The notes: a model not told the origin generated them from the letters alone. A stretch of DNA of 64,000 bases from Membranipora membranacea (GCA_914767715.1 OU612066.1:4719001-4783000), one strand, 5' to 3'; positions 50,955 through 63,622 are shown, numbered from the stretch's first letter. Translations and numbers: made by a program.

Positions 50955-51691
50955 TTTATCAAGATATATTGAAGGCATCGGATGACCACCTGCCAAAAGA
51001 TCTTATTCTTGAGTCAGATCAGCCTTGAATGCTAGCCCAGGTTGTGCCCCCTCTTCTTAGTGAGTGAGGAGTGACCCAGGCCCTTATTTTTGAATCCTTT
51101 AGGACCTCACTGAACTCTTTTCTGAACTCTGCTGTTGTGACTTCAAACAAAGGGCTGCTGCTGGAGGGTTTCAATTGTTTTAAATAACTCTTAACAAGGC
51201 GAACCGGGCATGTCTCTCCCTCTACAGCTTTAATCATTATGCTTGCTGACTCTGCGGAATTCTTGAGAGAATTAATGTGCACTTCCATGGCACCCTTGCT
51301 AAAACACGCATCGCCAACAGCATAATATGATGCCCTGCTGAGGATAAACAATACTCGCTAGGGTGTCAGAACCGATAAAAGGCACAAGATACCATGGCAG
51401 AAAAGCACCTCTCATCTAGACTCCCCAAGACCAGCTCTGCCTTAGTGATCAGAGTGGGTAAGCAAGGAGTAACTGATCATGAGTTATCGCCTGTGTTTTC
51501 TTTTGAGTTCTACCCTGTGAGGTGTTTATACCCCTCAATATTAACTTTAGTTTAGGAGTAACAAAGGTAATCCCACTGTTCTTTTTTACACGATAGAATT
51601 TCACTGCTGACACATGCGACAGGATTGCACCGTGTTTCTTTCCGTCTTGGGCTAAGTTCGTGACCAACAACTCCAGTGACGAAATAGACAA
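50955..51691 (-). pseudogene. Tyrosine recombinase relic (Crypton/DIRS-like)
   Basis: Minus-strand reading gives a core-binding-like N-terminal part (51449-51691: KKHGAILSHVSAVKFYRVKK). A frame-broken middle follows, with LITKAELVLGSLDERCFSAM. The catalytic part is at 51019-51351: ETCPVRLVKSYLKQLK, then TPHSLRRGGTTWASIQG, which carries the H-x-x-R of tyrosine recombinases. After an in-frame stop the same frame continues with FGRWSSDAFNIS, matching the conserved GRW.SDA block near the catalytic Tyr. The Tyr itself is not seen. Several stops and at least two frameshifts make it dead. Which superfamily it came from is not decided. Confidence 0.75.
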
Positions 51692-51699
51692 TTATTTGA

Positions 51700-54600
51700 G
51701 CTTGTGCTCAGAGCAGAAAATTTTGTATTGGTTCTAAAATTCATCACAGGACTTCTTTAAGCCCTCGGACAAAGACTTGTCTAAGAAACCCCTCGCCTAA
51801 GCTTTCAGACCTGAAATAACTAGTGAAGGGAATCCTTTATGTATCATGCGTGTGTACCTATATTTCTATAACAAATATTGCATAATAATAATTAATGTCA
51901 CATGTATGCTTTGACCTTCTCACCCCCGCACTTCACGTCCTGAGGCTTAAAGTGCAACAACACACAAAATCAACTAGTTGATAAAATAGATTGCATATAC
52001 GCTAACTGTTATAGATCTTTAAAGATATCTGAGATAAATCAGAAATAAGGAAAGAGCTAAATATGTTTTAATGAAAAGGATGTTTGGTTTATTGTATGAA
52101 TAAAGATACCGGCTAACCTCTTCAGGTCTGTCCAATCCAGGGATGGGATTCATTACCCAATAGCATCTTTTTCTTTGCCCAATAGTCCAATGATTTACAT
52201 AACACATTTACTGCAGCTTTATTTAACTTCTGCTAACTAGACAGACAATGAAACTCTCTCTCTGCAACAATAGTGCAGCTAAATAATCTTTGCATCTCCT
52301 TACTGCATTGCTACCAGAACACCAGAACACTGGTTGTCATGGACAGATCGCAGTGTGTGAAGAATGGAAACTACTTCCTACTACAGGAACAAGTATTACA
52401 GGCTCAGTGAGTAAGTAAGTGTAATAAATCAAACATTTGGAATGTAATGATAAGTAATAGTGAATATAATATGAAAGTTTGAGGTTCTCTCTGTTTTTAA
52501 TTTGATTGTTTGTTTGTGTGGTGACCTAAGGGGATACCCATAAAATGCATGTCCTCACAGAATAATATAGTTATACATTTACAGTGAATGCTGAATCAAT
52601 ACATGAATTAGTTAAGACTCCTTCTGACTCCTTGATAAGACTGAGTTTTGTTTTATTTGTTCTTTTTTTATTTGTGACGTCATTGAGCTGCTGATTATTT
52701 ATCAGTCTGACAAGGCAATGAACTCCCTCTTCCTTGGGATGAGGTGCAGGGTCTATTGAGACTTAATTTCTACTAGGTCCGTGTTTCAATTTAAGGGAGA
52801 TTGTCTTCTTGTGTCTCTTACAAATTGCATTGTCAGCCCATTCCCTTTTTTTTTGTTTTTGTTTCTGAGAGGGATTCATTTGAACCTCAGACACCCTTGA
52901 TAAATTTGCTTTACACGGATACTATTATTTGTCCAAAAAGCATACAATAATTACTTTGTTTTGGTTTGATAAGCCTTGTCCTGTTGTTCTGCTTGTCTGT
53001 TGCTCCATATCACACCCCTGGAACAAAATTGGTATAATTATATTCATCATGTATGACTTTTTTCGTATATGATGATACGACTGGATCTCACCAACATATT
53101 AACAAGCTGTAACCTGTAACCTGTCGGCATTAAGTTCAAACGCATTTTTTGTGAATAATGGATTACAATTACTACAAATATGACAATACACTCTGTGACA
53201 GTGTTCCATCATCGATGCTGATAATAGATACCGCTTGCCGAGAATGGATATCTACACCTTAACTCAGTATAGGAAGACGATTTAAACCAACTGCGTTGCT
53301 CATAATTATTCCGAAGCTATACCTATACTTCTCTCTGAAATGTCACCATACATCAAGTATTAATTAGAAATATATATGTTACTAAAATAAAATTATCATT
53401 GTAAATCATCATAACTGTGTACGGGTCCTATCAAATTGCATCCTCCAGCATAACCTGCAGTTATAGTTTTTGCATATAATTTCACAGTGCTGCAGTAAGT
53501 TATCACATTTTTAGCTTGGACCTGATTCTTTGTAGCAGCAAGGCAAAAATGTGGCTTATCCTTTATCCATATTACTTCGATCTCTTTTAAGTGTAAATCA
53601 TACTGCAATATCATGAACTTCCGAAAACATCAGGTTTTCAATTACCTTATTGTCTCCATCTTTACCGTAATATTGTTTATTGCTAGCTAAAATTTAGCAA
53701 GCCAAACTAAACTCTAGCTAACATTCATCTTTATTTAACAAACATATATACTACAGCCATAATAAAATGATGATTCACATCCTTGTCTTCATCACCTACT
53801 ATGATACTGTTGCTGCATGGTTTATTGCAAAACAAGCGATATCAAAACGGATATAAGTACACAAGTACAAAAATAGGCATGGCAGGGAATGTTTTTGCCC
53901 GGGATAAGCAACCACTTGAATATGATGATGTCCCAAGGCGTATTGATTGGCACAAGGCAGTGTCGGTGACTTCGCACATGTGAAAATTAGTAAACATGTG
54001 AACTCTGCCACATGAAGACTTTGATTCCTGCTAGCTAAAATTTTGTGATAGCTATCATATAGCTAGCCAAAATAAACTAAAGCTAACATTCACTCTTATA
54101 GGGTACAAATGTATATAATACATATATTATATATATGTATATATATATGTGTGTGTGTTCAGGCTTGGTAGCAATAAGAATGAATTGAAATACTATTAAA
54201 CTAAGTAGTTGCATCTACATATAGAATAAACACGTTTGCTGCCGTTTGTGCGATGACTTTCCTTGCCATATCAGTGATCATGGATGTTTCCCAAAGCTAC
54301 AACTGTCTAATCCTACTAAAATGGTAACCCTATGCTTCAATGATTGAGTTGATTAGTGAGAACATACAGATAGGAGATGGCAAGTACCCTTTTTCAGCAG
54401 ATACGTGCTTCCTATCAGTTTTTGTTTTTTTGTGTGCTTTCTAATCCCGAGTCGCCGGTGACCATGCACCAACTTGCACTAGCTGGAAGGAGCCTCGGTG
54501 AAGGCTCGTGAACAGGTTGTAGGGGAGTTAATTGAGGTGAAATAGAACTGCAAGTGAGATTTTTCAAGCCGGTCTTCTACCAACTAATGATGAATATAAT

Positions 54601-55020
54601 TTCCATCTCTTCCAATAATTCACGCCTGGTAGTACCATTTGGCAAAAGGTGCTCTCTTGAGACCTAACGTGCACACACCCACCAATGGGGCCAGTGGCAT
54701 TACCATGGTCAGCCTAGCACTGACTCTCCCGAACAAGTTCCAATCAGCATCAAAACGCACAAACGACAACAGGTAGCACTAAGTTTTTAATTATCGGATC
54801 AATTCAGGTATAAAATGATAATGCATAATAATTATGAGCAATTTAATTTCATGACAGGATCACTTATCTGCTGAATAAGACAGTTGTTAAAAGACGCCAG
54901 GCCAGTTACAACAGCGCAGGATAGTTGTAACTCATAGAGCATACCCATGACAGGTAATATATACCAGCCGCGATATTATAGTCACATAACAATCAATTGT
55001 CGCATGACTAACAGGGAAGC
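51700..55020. other. Gene-free stretch
   Basis: No exon series or domain was recognised. Diverged direct repeats beginning TGCTAGCTAAAATTT occur at about 53684-53760 and 54029-54118. AT/GT simple repeats occupy about 54114-54165. Isolated short open frames have no support. Confidence 0.45.
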
Positions 55021-55382
55021 AGTACAATCAACTTACTAGTTGACAAGGTTTCTAACCATACTACCATCTCTTGATGGTAGACTCACTTGCAATAAGACAG
55101 CTTTTAGACTACTTTGTCTACATAATCTGGCGGGCATATATTCACTTGTACCATGTACAAAGCTGAGGCCAATTTGTTAGTATGAAGATGAAGTCTGATA
55201 GAAACAAGGAAAACAGTACAAAACAGTACAATCAACTTACTAGTTGACAAGGTTTCTAAATATACTACAGTCTCTTCATGGTAGACTCGCTTGCAATTAG
55301 ACAGGTTTTAGACTACTTCGGCTACATAATCTGGCGGGCATACATTCTCTTGTACCATGTACAAAGCTGAGCCCAATTTGTT
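55021..55382. repeat. Direct duplication of a ~160-bp block
   Basis: 55021-55180 and 55225-55382 share long near-identical runs, for example AGTACAATCAACTTACTAGT at the start and TGTACCATGTACAAAGCTGA near the end. The copies are offset by 204 bp. Just beyond, ATTTTTGAGGG/AACATTTTGAGAGACA pieces are also repeated (about 55420 and 55518). Confidence 0.9.
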
Positions 55383-55770
55383 TTGTTTTTTTTGGAAATG
55401 GTGTCTTACAAATACATATTTTTAGAGAGTAACATTTTGAGAGACATGTAATTCATTGCCTACAATATCATCATAATGATGAATGAATTCAACCTGAAAG
55501 TGATATCCATAAACATATTTTTGAGGGAAACATTTTGAGAGACAGACATAAGACTGCACTTGTAATTCAATATGCATTCAATTTGAATTCAACTACAAGG
55601 GGAGATAACTCCTTATATGTAGGACTAATTTACCAGGGCGGTGACACTCTATCAATTGGTAACATAACTCTGGCCAGTCAAGTCATGTCAGAATTAACAT
55701 TTTATACATTGGAATTTGAGCAGACTTTTTTCTTTCAATACTGTCACGCTGACAGGATAACAGGAACGGT

Positions 55771-55773
55771 GTG

Positions 55774-55800
<27 letters not shown>
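55771..55800. repeat. (TA)n microsatellite
   Basis: Uninterrupted TA dinucleotides with short GT ends. Confidence 0.9.
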
Positions 55801-55804
<4 letters not shown>

Positions 55805-57990
55805 CTGTTTAGAAACAGGATCTAAGTATACATATATATATATGATATGTACACTATTTATTTGGCAGATAATATCATCCTAGATGGATGTTTTTTCATA
55901 ACAAGCCAAAGAAATTACGCATAGGGGAAAAAAGGAGGCGAAGAAATCATAACATATCTTGTTTGGAGGACTGATTTGAATATCTTCATATGTCTTCACA
56001 TGATGGCAGAAACCCACAGTTTGAAAAACATATGAAGAGAAAATCAATTTAATTGAACATAACTTATGATCTAAATGATACCCCTGGCTAGCCGCTAACT
56101 CTTGTACCTGTATAGTGGCCTTTGAGAGATAAATCAAACACTAGCTATACGGACAGAAATAGCTAGCTGGTCGTTGACTCTTACGATATTGCGAAGAAAA
56201 AAGTTTCAACTGCCGAGTAGAATAGTTATGTCGCAGGTTCAGAATTGATGAGTGTGAGGATGATAATCATTGTGACAGGGTTTGTGTTGAATCTTATAGC
56301 CAAAAATTACTATAGAATATGAAGAAAGCTGCGGCAGTGGAAGCAAATGTAATCAACTATACAAAGCTAAAGATTGGATTAAATGGCGTGAAATGTGCTG
56401 TAGGAGCCAAGTAAAAACAGGATCGCATCTATGTCACAAGTTATCTTGATCAAAGGATATGCAAGTCTCCTTAGTGAATACACTTTGACATAATATACAA
56501 ATCTATATTATCATTCAATTTAACAATCAAACGAAATACATTAATCATTTTTCTCCTTTTGTTGTATCTCATTTCCTGTAATATCTTTGTCACAAAATGA
56601 AAAACATCCTGCCAGGACATTGCCAAAACAAAGACTCATGGATAGACTCACGATCAGTTTGTTTTTCATTAAAAATGAAAAAAATAACAATAATATAATC
56701 ACTGACACTAACAAGTCATAATGTTAATATTGTTAAAATATTGCGAAACATGATTACAATATAAATCTAATACAATTCATACATACATGTCAACGATAGT
56801 TTCGAACAGGTTCAGTTGTAGATTGATTTATTTTTCTGCAAAAATTTCTAGTTTTGTTCCAGTGTACATGAGTTTAGGAGTATCCTCCATTAAGCTTTCT
56901 ACTTTATTCATTGCTTACAAAAATGACCATATCAGCTTTGTATGTCTGATGATTCTCCGTTTCATTCTTTCGATGATTTGATTTAGTTTTCCTGATTGTC
57001 TTCTGAAAATGGCTTTAACGTGATATATCTTTTTTTTTAAACTTTTTAATATTGTATTGGTGATAATGTCTAATAGCTATTTTCACAGTTGAAACTTCCC
57101 AAAATATTTGACGTTGAAGTTCATTTTTGGGTGAAAAGTGCCTTTTTTAAATTGAGCCCTCTGTGCCTTGTTTTTGAGGTATTTGATTAGTTTATGCTTT
57201 CACCATATAGAGGAGGCATGGCACTTACTGGAGGAGTGACATTTTAGTGAAACTTTATGTTTTAGGCCTCCTGTCTTCAACACTTGAAATTGATTTTTGC
57301 AATAGTTATAGGGCCATTTCTGACCCCTCATTACATGTGACCCCAATAATGCAGAAACTAAAATTTCAAATTTATTATTCCTTTTTGGTCCCGTACTGTC
57401 ACTTCCATCAATATACTTACCAGCTTACTTATCCTGAATGTTACAACTGTAACAGATTAACCAAAATATTCACTAATTTAGGATCAAAATTTCCAGCCAA
57501 ATTTCAGAAAATCAGATGTCAGTCAAACTTTTTTGTCAGCATGATGAACAGCAGGAGATTTTCTAGATTTTGATCGAATCAATTATTGCTAATGGCCTTA
57601 CATCTTGAGATATTTTGATTTTTGTGGACAAACCAGCTTTGGTCCAAAACATGCGCTCCTCTCCAGCCAAAATGCTGAAAATAGGTTAAACAACATGTTA
57701 TACACAACAGCTTCCATAAAACTAGAGAGTATTTCTGACGTTTGATCGTGACGTTTGCTGATAAATGTAATAGGAGAGAAGTTAGGAGCATAAGCATTTC
57801 TCTTTCGATGCTAAACAATCCCCCAAAAAAGGTGATCGATTGTTGTACACAGTCTGATTTGCATGTACGTAATCCCTCACCTATAGATCGCACGATTTAT
57901 AAGTGAAGGCGGCTGTAAGAGAGTAGCATATAGACGCGACTATTATTTGAAGCATTTTTATATTCAGCTTTGACTAAAACCTATTACAAT
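55801..57990. other. Gene-free stretch
   Basis: About 2.2 kb. A 108-codon frame at 57247-57573 has no recognisable domain, and I saw no convincing splice partners. Nothing else was supported. Confidence 0.4.
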
Positions 57991-57993
57991 TAC

Positions 57994-58455
57994 CGAAGCT
58001 GAATAGCCTAGTGGTAAAGTGTGCGACTTGTAATCATTAAAGGGCAACCAAGGTTTCGCAGCAATGCATTAATGGGTAGCAAATAATGTGCTGGGTAGCA
58101 TCAGCTTTGTGCATTACGCGATGCAAAACTCAAAGTAGTTGCTGACTCTAAGCTGGGTAACACTTCAGTTTAGGGGAGGTTCCAAGACTTTGCTGTTATA
58201 ATCATAGAGCACAGGCTAAATAATAACAGGAACAGGAAACTGCCATGTGGTATTCTCTTTTAGCTGAGTTTGAGTGCCTGATGGAAGAAATGTTTCACAA
58301 GAATTCTGGCTGAATAATCATCCGAATTATATTTTGTCTTTTTCCCCATGCAGAAGGTGCAATCTGCTATTAATCAATGGCCATCAATGAGAAGTTGTTT
58401 GAAACCTTGGTTGCACTTTAAGTTGTGAGTTCAAAACCCTCAGAGGGCAGCTTTT
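57994..58455 (+). mobile_element. tRNA-like SINE head split by a MITE
   Basis: 57994-58040 reads as the 5' half of a tRNA-like sequence (A box TAGCCTAGTGG at 58004-58014, then GCGACTTGTAATCA). 58422-58455 reads as the 3' half (GTGAGTTCAAAACCCTC, B box). Joining them at one TTAA gives a continuous tRNA-like head. The 377-bp MITE sits exactly between. Confidence 0.7.
58041..58417. mobile_element. 377-bp MITE with TTAA flanks, copy 2
   Basis: Same element as 48326-48702 in the opposite orientation. Flanked by TTAA at 58037-58040 and 58418-58421. The right terminal repeat has one change (TTGCACT instead of TTGCCCT). Confidence 0.93.
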
Positions 58456-58563
58456 TCCCCAAAACTACTCATTTGTAGTGACTGAATGTGTGCCACAAAA
58501 TTCAAAATTTTCAACAATCAGCATATCATATCTCTCTCACAGTCTTTCAAAATAAATAAAACA

Positions 58564-58713
58564 TGCCAAGAACCTCATACACCATTCAGCAGAAACTGGA
58601 AGTATTGAGAACAGTTGAAAAGAATAACAACCTTGACAAGACTGCAAGGGAATTGAACATTAATAGACGCTTGATTCAAAGATGGAGAGCTTCCAAACAT
58701 CAACTACAGATAT
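58564..58713 (+). pseudogene. Tigger/pogo-like transposase N-terminal fragment
   Basis: A 49-codon open frame starting MPRTSYTIQQKLEVL and containing ARELNINRRLIQRW is a psq/HTH-type DNA-binding segment as at the N-terminus of Tigger/pogo transposases. It stops right after. At about 58712-58830 lie stretches like TGATTCACTTATAAG and GACTTATAGGTGAGGTTTTA, which look like the far terminal repeat of such an element. So an internal deletion seems to have removed the catalytic domain. Confidence 0.6.
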
Positions 58714-59055
58714 GATTCACTTATAAGACACGGTGTCTTATAGCTGTGGGGTGTCTTATAACTAGAGCATTTTTATTTTTTCTGAGGGGGGTGATTCACT
58801 TATAAGTCAGGTGACTTATAGGTGAGGTTTTACGGTAATACTGCAAAGATTTTCATCACACTTTTCCATAACGTAATTTACTGCATCATTTTGCCAATTG
58901 CTGCCCATATGTTTTCAATGTATTTTAGTTAATATACAAATAACCAAGTTAGAAACATGCGGTTTAAAAAAAAAAAATTGTATTTCTTAGCCCAGCTCAA
59001 TATGAGTAAACAAATAATCAGAAATGAACTCCAGCTTGTCAACAAATAATCTCAA

Positions 59056-59286
59056 AATCCTCAATGCTGTCTACAGATAGGGGCCAGTTAGCAATGGAGT
59101 ATGATGTATATGCGCCATGTCTGGATGCACGAGATATGGTGCTACCTGCTGATAGACTCGCTGTTAGAAAGGATATGGGTGAGATGTTGTGTCAGATGAG
59201 AGATTACAATAACTGTCAGAAAAACAATGCGAGTGATTTTTACTTCCCACAGTTTCCTGACGGAGCTGTGTATCGGTGCAGACGTA
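59056..59286 (+). other. Orphan coding-like exon
   Basis: An open stretch preceded by a good acceptor (GTCTACAG) near 59077 and ended by a good donor (GCAGAC|GTAAGT). It encodes, among others, MEYDVYAPCLDARDMVLPAD, MCQ/CQMRDYNNCQ-like cysteine positions and FPDGAVYRCRR. I do not recognise the family, and no partner exon was found before the LINE relic downstream. It may belong to a gene interrupted by repeats, or be a decayed exon. Confidence 0.4.
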
Positions 59287-59289
59287 AGT

Positions 59290-60018
59290 ACAATAATCAC
59301 ATTTAACTGTAGACACCCTTACGTGAGTATGCTATTTACTCAACATTGTGCGCGTAAGGTGAACATGTAGAACTTTAGCCACGTTTGCCAGTGGAATGTG
59401 GCAAAAGTACAGACTGGAGTTATGAATATCAAGTTTTTCTTTAAAAAGGCATTCACAAACACATCTATTATTAGTAAAATTTGGTAATACAAATATTTTT
59501 GTTTGAGATCGGATAAACCCTGTGATGTGTAGCCTTCTCAAGACTATGAAGAGAGGACTCTGCATTGTAGAAGCAAATTACCATTTGTAATAATGGAAAA
59601 GCACACAACAGCTGAACAAACAACCATGACTGGAACACCACACCCTCCGACCCTTCTGAAGCCACCATTACCACACCAACCTAATGTAAATTACCATTTA
59701 CAATGCTCATAAATATACCAAATGGATTACACCTGCTGAAAACAACATTACACCAGACGCTATTTTTGTAAAATTCAAGATCACTTTTATTTCGTGCTGT
59801 TTATTCTTACTCCTTGCTTTAATGCTCTCTGAAAATAAAATTGCTATTGTCACGCTAAACATGTTTGTTACTGGGCTGTCAGCAAATAGTTGAAATGTTC
59901 AAATATCGTTCACCAGTTATTACTGTGTTTATTATAGCAAACAGCACACACCTAAAATCTGAATAATAAAAATAAAAGAAGATTGTAGGATAGCTAACAG
60001 AACATCATATACAAGAAA
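59290..60018. other. Gene-free stretch
   Basis: AT-rich sequence between the orphan exon and the LINE relic. No supported feature. Confidence 0.4.
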
Positions 60019-62757
60019 ATGTTTAAAGTGCTGACATATCACTCTGCTATGGATACATCCCCCAATGCAGTATTTGGGGACACCCTCGATTACTTCGGTG
60101 AAACATTAGCATCCTTGTGCAAGAGTCACCCGCTTGCAAAATTTGTAATTATAGGCAGGTTTGATCATCTTCCTGTTGAGGACATATGCTCTCCGCTTGG
60201 CATCGAAAAACTCATTAATCTTAGCACTAGAAATGATGCCAAGCTTGACTTAGTACTCACCAATATAGCAGAGTATCAAGCAGCGATACAACTAGCACCT
60301 ATTAGCAATAATGAGTATTGTTTTGTGTACGTTAAGAGTAATAACGCCATCAAGCCAAAACTACCAAGAGGATTGTAAATAAACATCGGAAAACCTAAGT
60401 GTTACTCGACTTGGCCAAGCAAAGTTGGGATGCTGTTCTAAGTAGAAGCTCCCCACCAAATAATAGATGAAATCATAGACCATCATTGTCCTTTAAAAAC
60501 TATGAAACTAAGATCAGACTGCCCAGGCTCGATGACGAGTCGTCTTCATGGCTTCATCCAACGTAGAGACAAAGAGTGCAGAAAGAAATACAAATCTACC
60601 TGGCATGGTGTTAGATCAAAGGTACAAAAATCTGTCAGAGCGGCTAAACGTGAACATCATCCAGAATACCAAACAATGGTGGGATACGCTAAAATCCATT
60701 ACCTAGCCTGCCGACCTTCAGCATCAGCGGCTACGCCCATCATTGACCGTATACCAATATGTCCTGAGAAGTTCAGTGACCGCCTTAACTTGTACTATGC
60801 CAGTGTTGGTGGAGATTTGACTGTATCACCGTAAACTAGCCACTACCATGCAAATGCTACACCCCTCAACCATCTCAGCCTGGGTGAAATAAAGATCCTA
60901 CTTAACAAACTAAACACCAGGAAATCAACATCAACCAAAAATTTTCCTACCTGGGCATCTGCTGAGGGCTCAGAAGATATCTGTGTACCCTTACAGGACA
61001 TAATAAACACAATACTCACAACATCAGAATTTCCACGTAATTGGAAACCTGCACAGATAAACCCTGATCCTAGACTCTCCTCTCCTACTCAGTATAAGGA
61101 CTATCGTCCCATCTCATTGCTGTTCCATCTTGGCAAGCTCTCAGAGGATGTAATAATAAATCAAACTAGAACCGGCGTGGCTATATTCACAAGTGAATAT
61201 AAAGTCATACAACATATAATATATTAATAAAGCTGAACCAAAAGAACAGCAAACAATAAAAGATAGAAAAAAAAAGATTTCACGAGATTCACCAATTTAT
61301 TTTAGTTTCAATTCCAGGCAATTGCATCATCATCAATACTGGCTTCCTTTCTTGATAGTTTTTTTATAAATTAAAAGTAAACTAAAATTGATGATGTCAC
61401 CCAGATGAAGCCATTGATCACGCAATAAAACTTTTTTTCTACATAAGACCATTGAATGTGCTGTTGCTATATGCTGCCTGCTGCCAATAGTTATCATTAT
61501 ATCAAAATATTTTTTTGAAATTTCAAATGAACACATATGTATGAATACTATGTCCAATTTTGAAGAAATTCCATCTGGTAGTTCTTGACTTATAGAAGCT
61601 AGATGAAAGCTCTAAATTTGTTGCAAAATAATAAACTCAACCAAAACAAGAGTAATGCAACTTTGTTGTATGACTAATGAAAAGCAAAGTCTCAAAAATA
61701 GTTGTCTCTAACCAATACGCATACCAACCCAATGGAACTGTGGACGCATTTATACAGCTTTTTGACAACTCGCAGGGGTGGATTTTTCAAAAAATATTTT
61801 ACAGACTCCAGCCTTATCTCCTAGTCAAAAGATGAGAGGACACTGTTTTCATGAGAACATCACTGCACTTGTTGCTGATTTCCTGCAAGAACAACTTCTG
61901 ACTGTAAGATATTGCCTCGCCCAGTCGCCAAGCCATATACCATCAATGGTGGGAACACCACAAGGCACTAAACTGGGCCCAATACTTTGGGTTATCTACT
62001 GTAATGATATCAAAGCCCCCAGTTTTTCTCATGTCAAATATGCTGACGACGTCTTTTTATACAGCTGTATCTGATGTAAACAATTCTTGTGCTATTTTAC
62101 CAGCAATTGAAGCCACACAACGATGGTCTGAGGACATTTCAACGGTGCTGAATGCTAGCAAAACTATGGTAATGATTGCTTCACTATCTACCCATGCCAG
62201 TTTTTCTCATGCAGTAAATTTAAATAGAAAACTTTTTCTACCCCAGCCTTATGTAACATTTTTAGGAATTTATGTTGACCAAAAGCTGAGTTTTAACAAG
62301 CTGATTGATCACCTAGTCTCTAAATGCAACACTTATCTTTTTCTCACGCGTAAACTGCGGATTTTTTATATAACAAATATTAGATCTATTTTATGCTATG
62401 CTATGCCAGCGTTTTACACCTTTCTCTCTGATGGCAGCAAGGCAAGACTTGAGAGTATACGAAGATCAGCCTTTAGGGTTATCCTCCCTGAATTGTAATG
62501 TATGTATGCAATGTATACCTCTAAAATTACCTGAGCTAAATGATTTTTTATTTTCTCTTTTTTGTAAACATTTTGATACTATTTTAGATGATAAGTGCCA
62601 CCCGCTTCATCACAGGATTGTTTTTAACCAAAACTCAATGATATCATCTCAAAACAGATACAGATTCAGATCAAAACGTTGCCGAACAAACAAACGACAG
62701 TCAAGCTTTTTCAACTATTTTATGACTTTTTGTAACAACAAATTTTATATATAAGAC
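60019..62757 (+). mobile_element. CR1-like non-LTR retrotransposon (LINE), inactive
   Basis: In order: the end of an endonuclease domain (60019-60378; FVIIGRFDHLP, NDAKLDLVLTNIAEY and a PISNNEYC end where SDH is usual); the linker to the reverse transcriptase (60502-60834); the RT start (KDYRPISLLFHLGKLSEDVI, about 61097-61155); after a ~550-bp foreign insert, NQYAYQPNGTVDAFIQ (about 61710), GTPQGTKLGPILW and the catalytic KYADDVFLY (62035-62062); then a C-terminal part to 62757. Several stops, frameshifts and a truncated 5' end show it is dead. CR1-like is a judgement from order and motifs only. Confidence 0.85.
61165..61700. other. Foreign insert in the LINE reverse transcriptase
   Basis: The RT reading breaks after LSEDVIINQ and resumes about 550 bp later at SNQYAYQPN. 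The inserted DNA is AT-rich. It has no terminal repeats or coding potential that I can see. Confidence 0.6.
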
Positions 62758-62928
62758 CTAATATAAGAGCTATAACCAGCATACGATTTTCATCATCTCT
62801 GTCACGATAATGTATGTTCATAAAAATACAATTCATACAATTAATTCATTCAAGACAAATGACAAACATTACTAAAGCAAACCAACAAACAGCATAGATG
62901 ACAAAAGTTAGTAGTATAAGTAGTAGTA

Positions 62929-63622
62929 ATGGGGTTGTGTCAGGAGTTCTCCCTTATTATAGGGGGCGCTGAACAGATGGGACCATAAATTTACACTTTT
63001 TTATATAAGCCATCATTGGAGCAGATCACACTTTTTGGTCTGGCAGCCAGGGAAATCAAGATGAAAGCAAAATGAGGGTAATTAAATAGGCGGGTTATGC
63101 TGAACAATTTTATGGGACAAAAATTGACTGCGAATATAATTTGATATTTATTAGATTATATAATATAATAAATATATCATTAAAATAAAGAAAAATGATA
63201 ACTTTCCAGCTTTGAATTTTGAATATTATATAAATCCAACCTGAAAATATTGATTGCCGAAAAAAATTCAGAATAACATGTATATTTTTAAGTTACTGTA
63301 ATACAAAACAATTCAATAGTTAATACAATAACTTAAGATATATATAGATTTTGTTTTCAATAAAATTTAGCTGCATATTATAAGACATTTTCCTTCCTTA
63401 CACTGAATTTCATTGTGATTTATCAGGTTTTTATATCTTAATATATCATTATTTAATTTTTGGATTACCAAATAATTAGATCAATTTGTAGCTAGCTGTA
63501 ACTGCGGGGTTTTTAGAGCAAAAGATCTCATCTGCTTCCTTTATGGCTTATATATAACTTTGAAAAGTGAGGACTCATCTGTAAATAATCAAGGGAGATT
63601 ACTCCGAAAAACACAACCCCAT
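62929..63622. mobile_element. 0.69-kb element with terminal inverted repeats
   Basis: The left end AATGGGGTTGTGT...GGAGTTCTCCCTT and the right end AAGGGAGATTACTCC...ACACAACCCCATT are inverted copies over about 28-32 bp with a small indel. The interior is very AT-rich and has no open frame. This is a non-autonomous DNA transposon candidate. Confidence 0.75.

Noticed and set aside
55535-55825. 96-codon open frame as a gene
   Set aside because: It runs into a TA microsatellite (repeated Ile-Tyr) and has no domain.
57247-57573. 108-codon open frame as a gene
   Set aside because: No recognisable motif, no splice context, and AT-rich composition like its surroundings.
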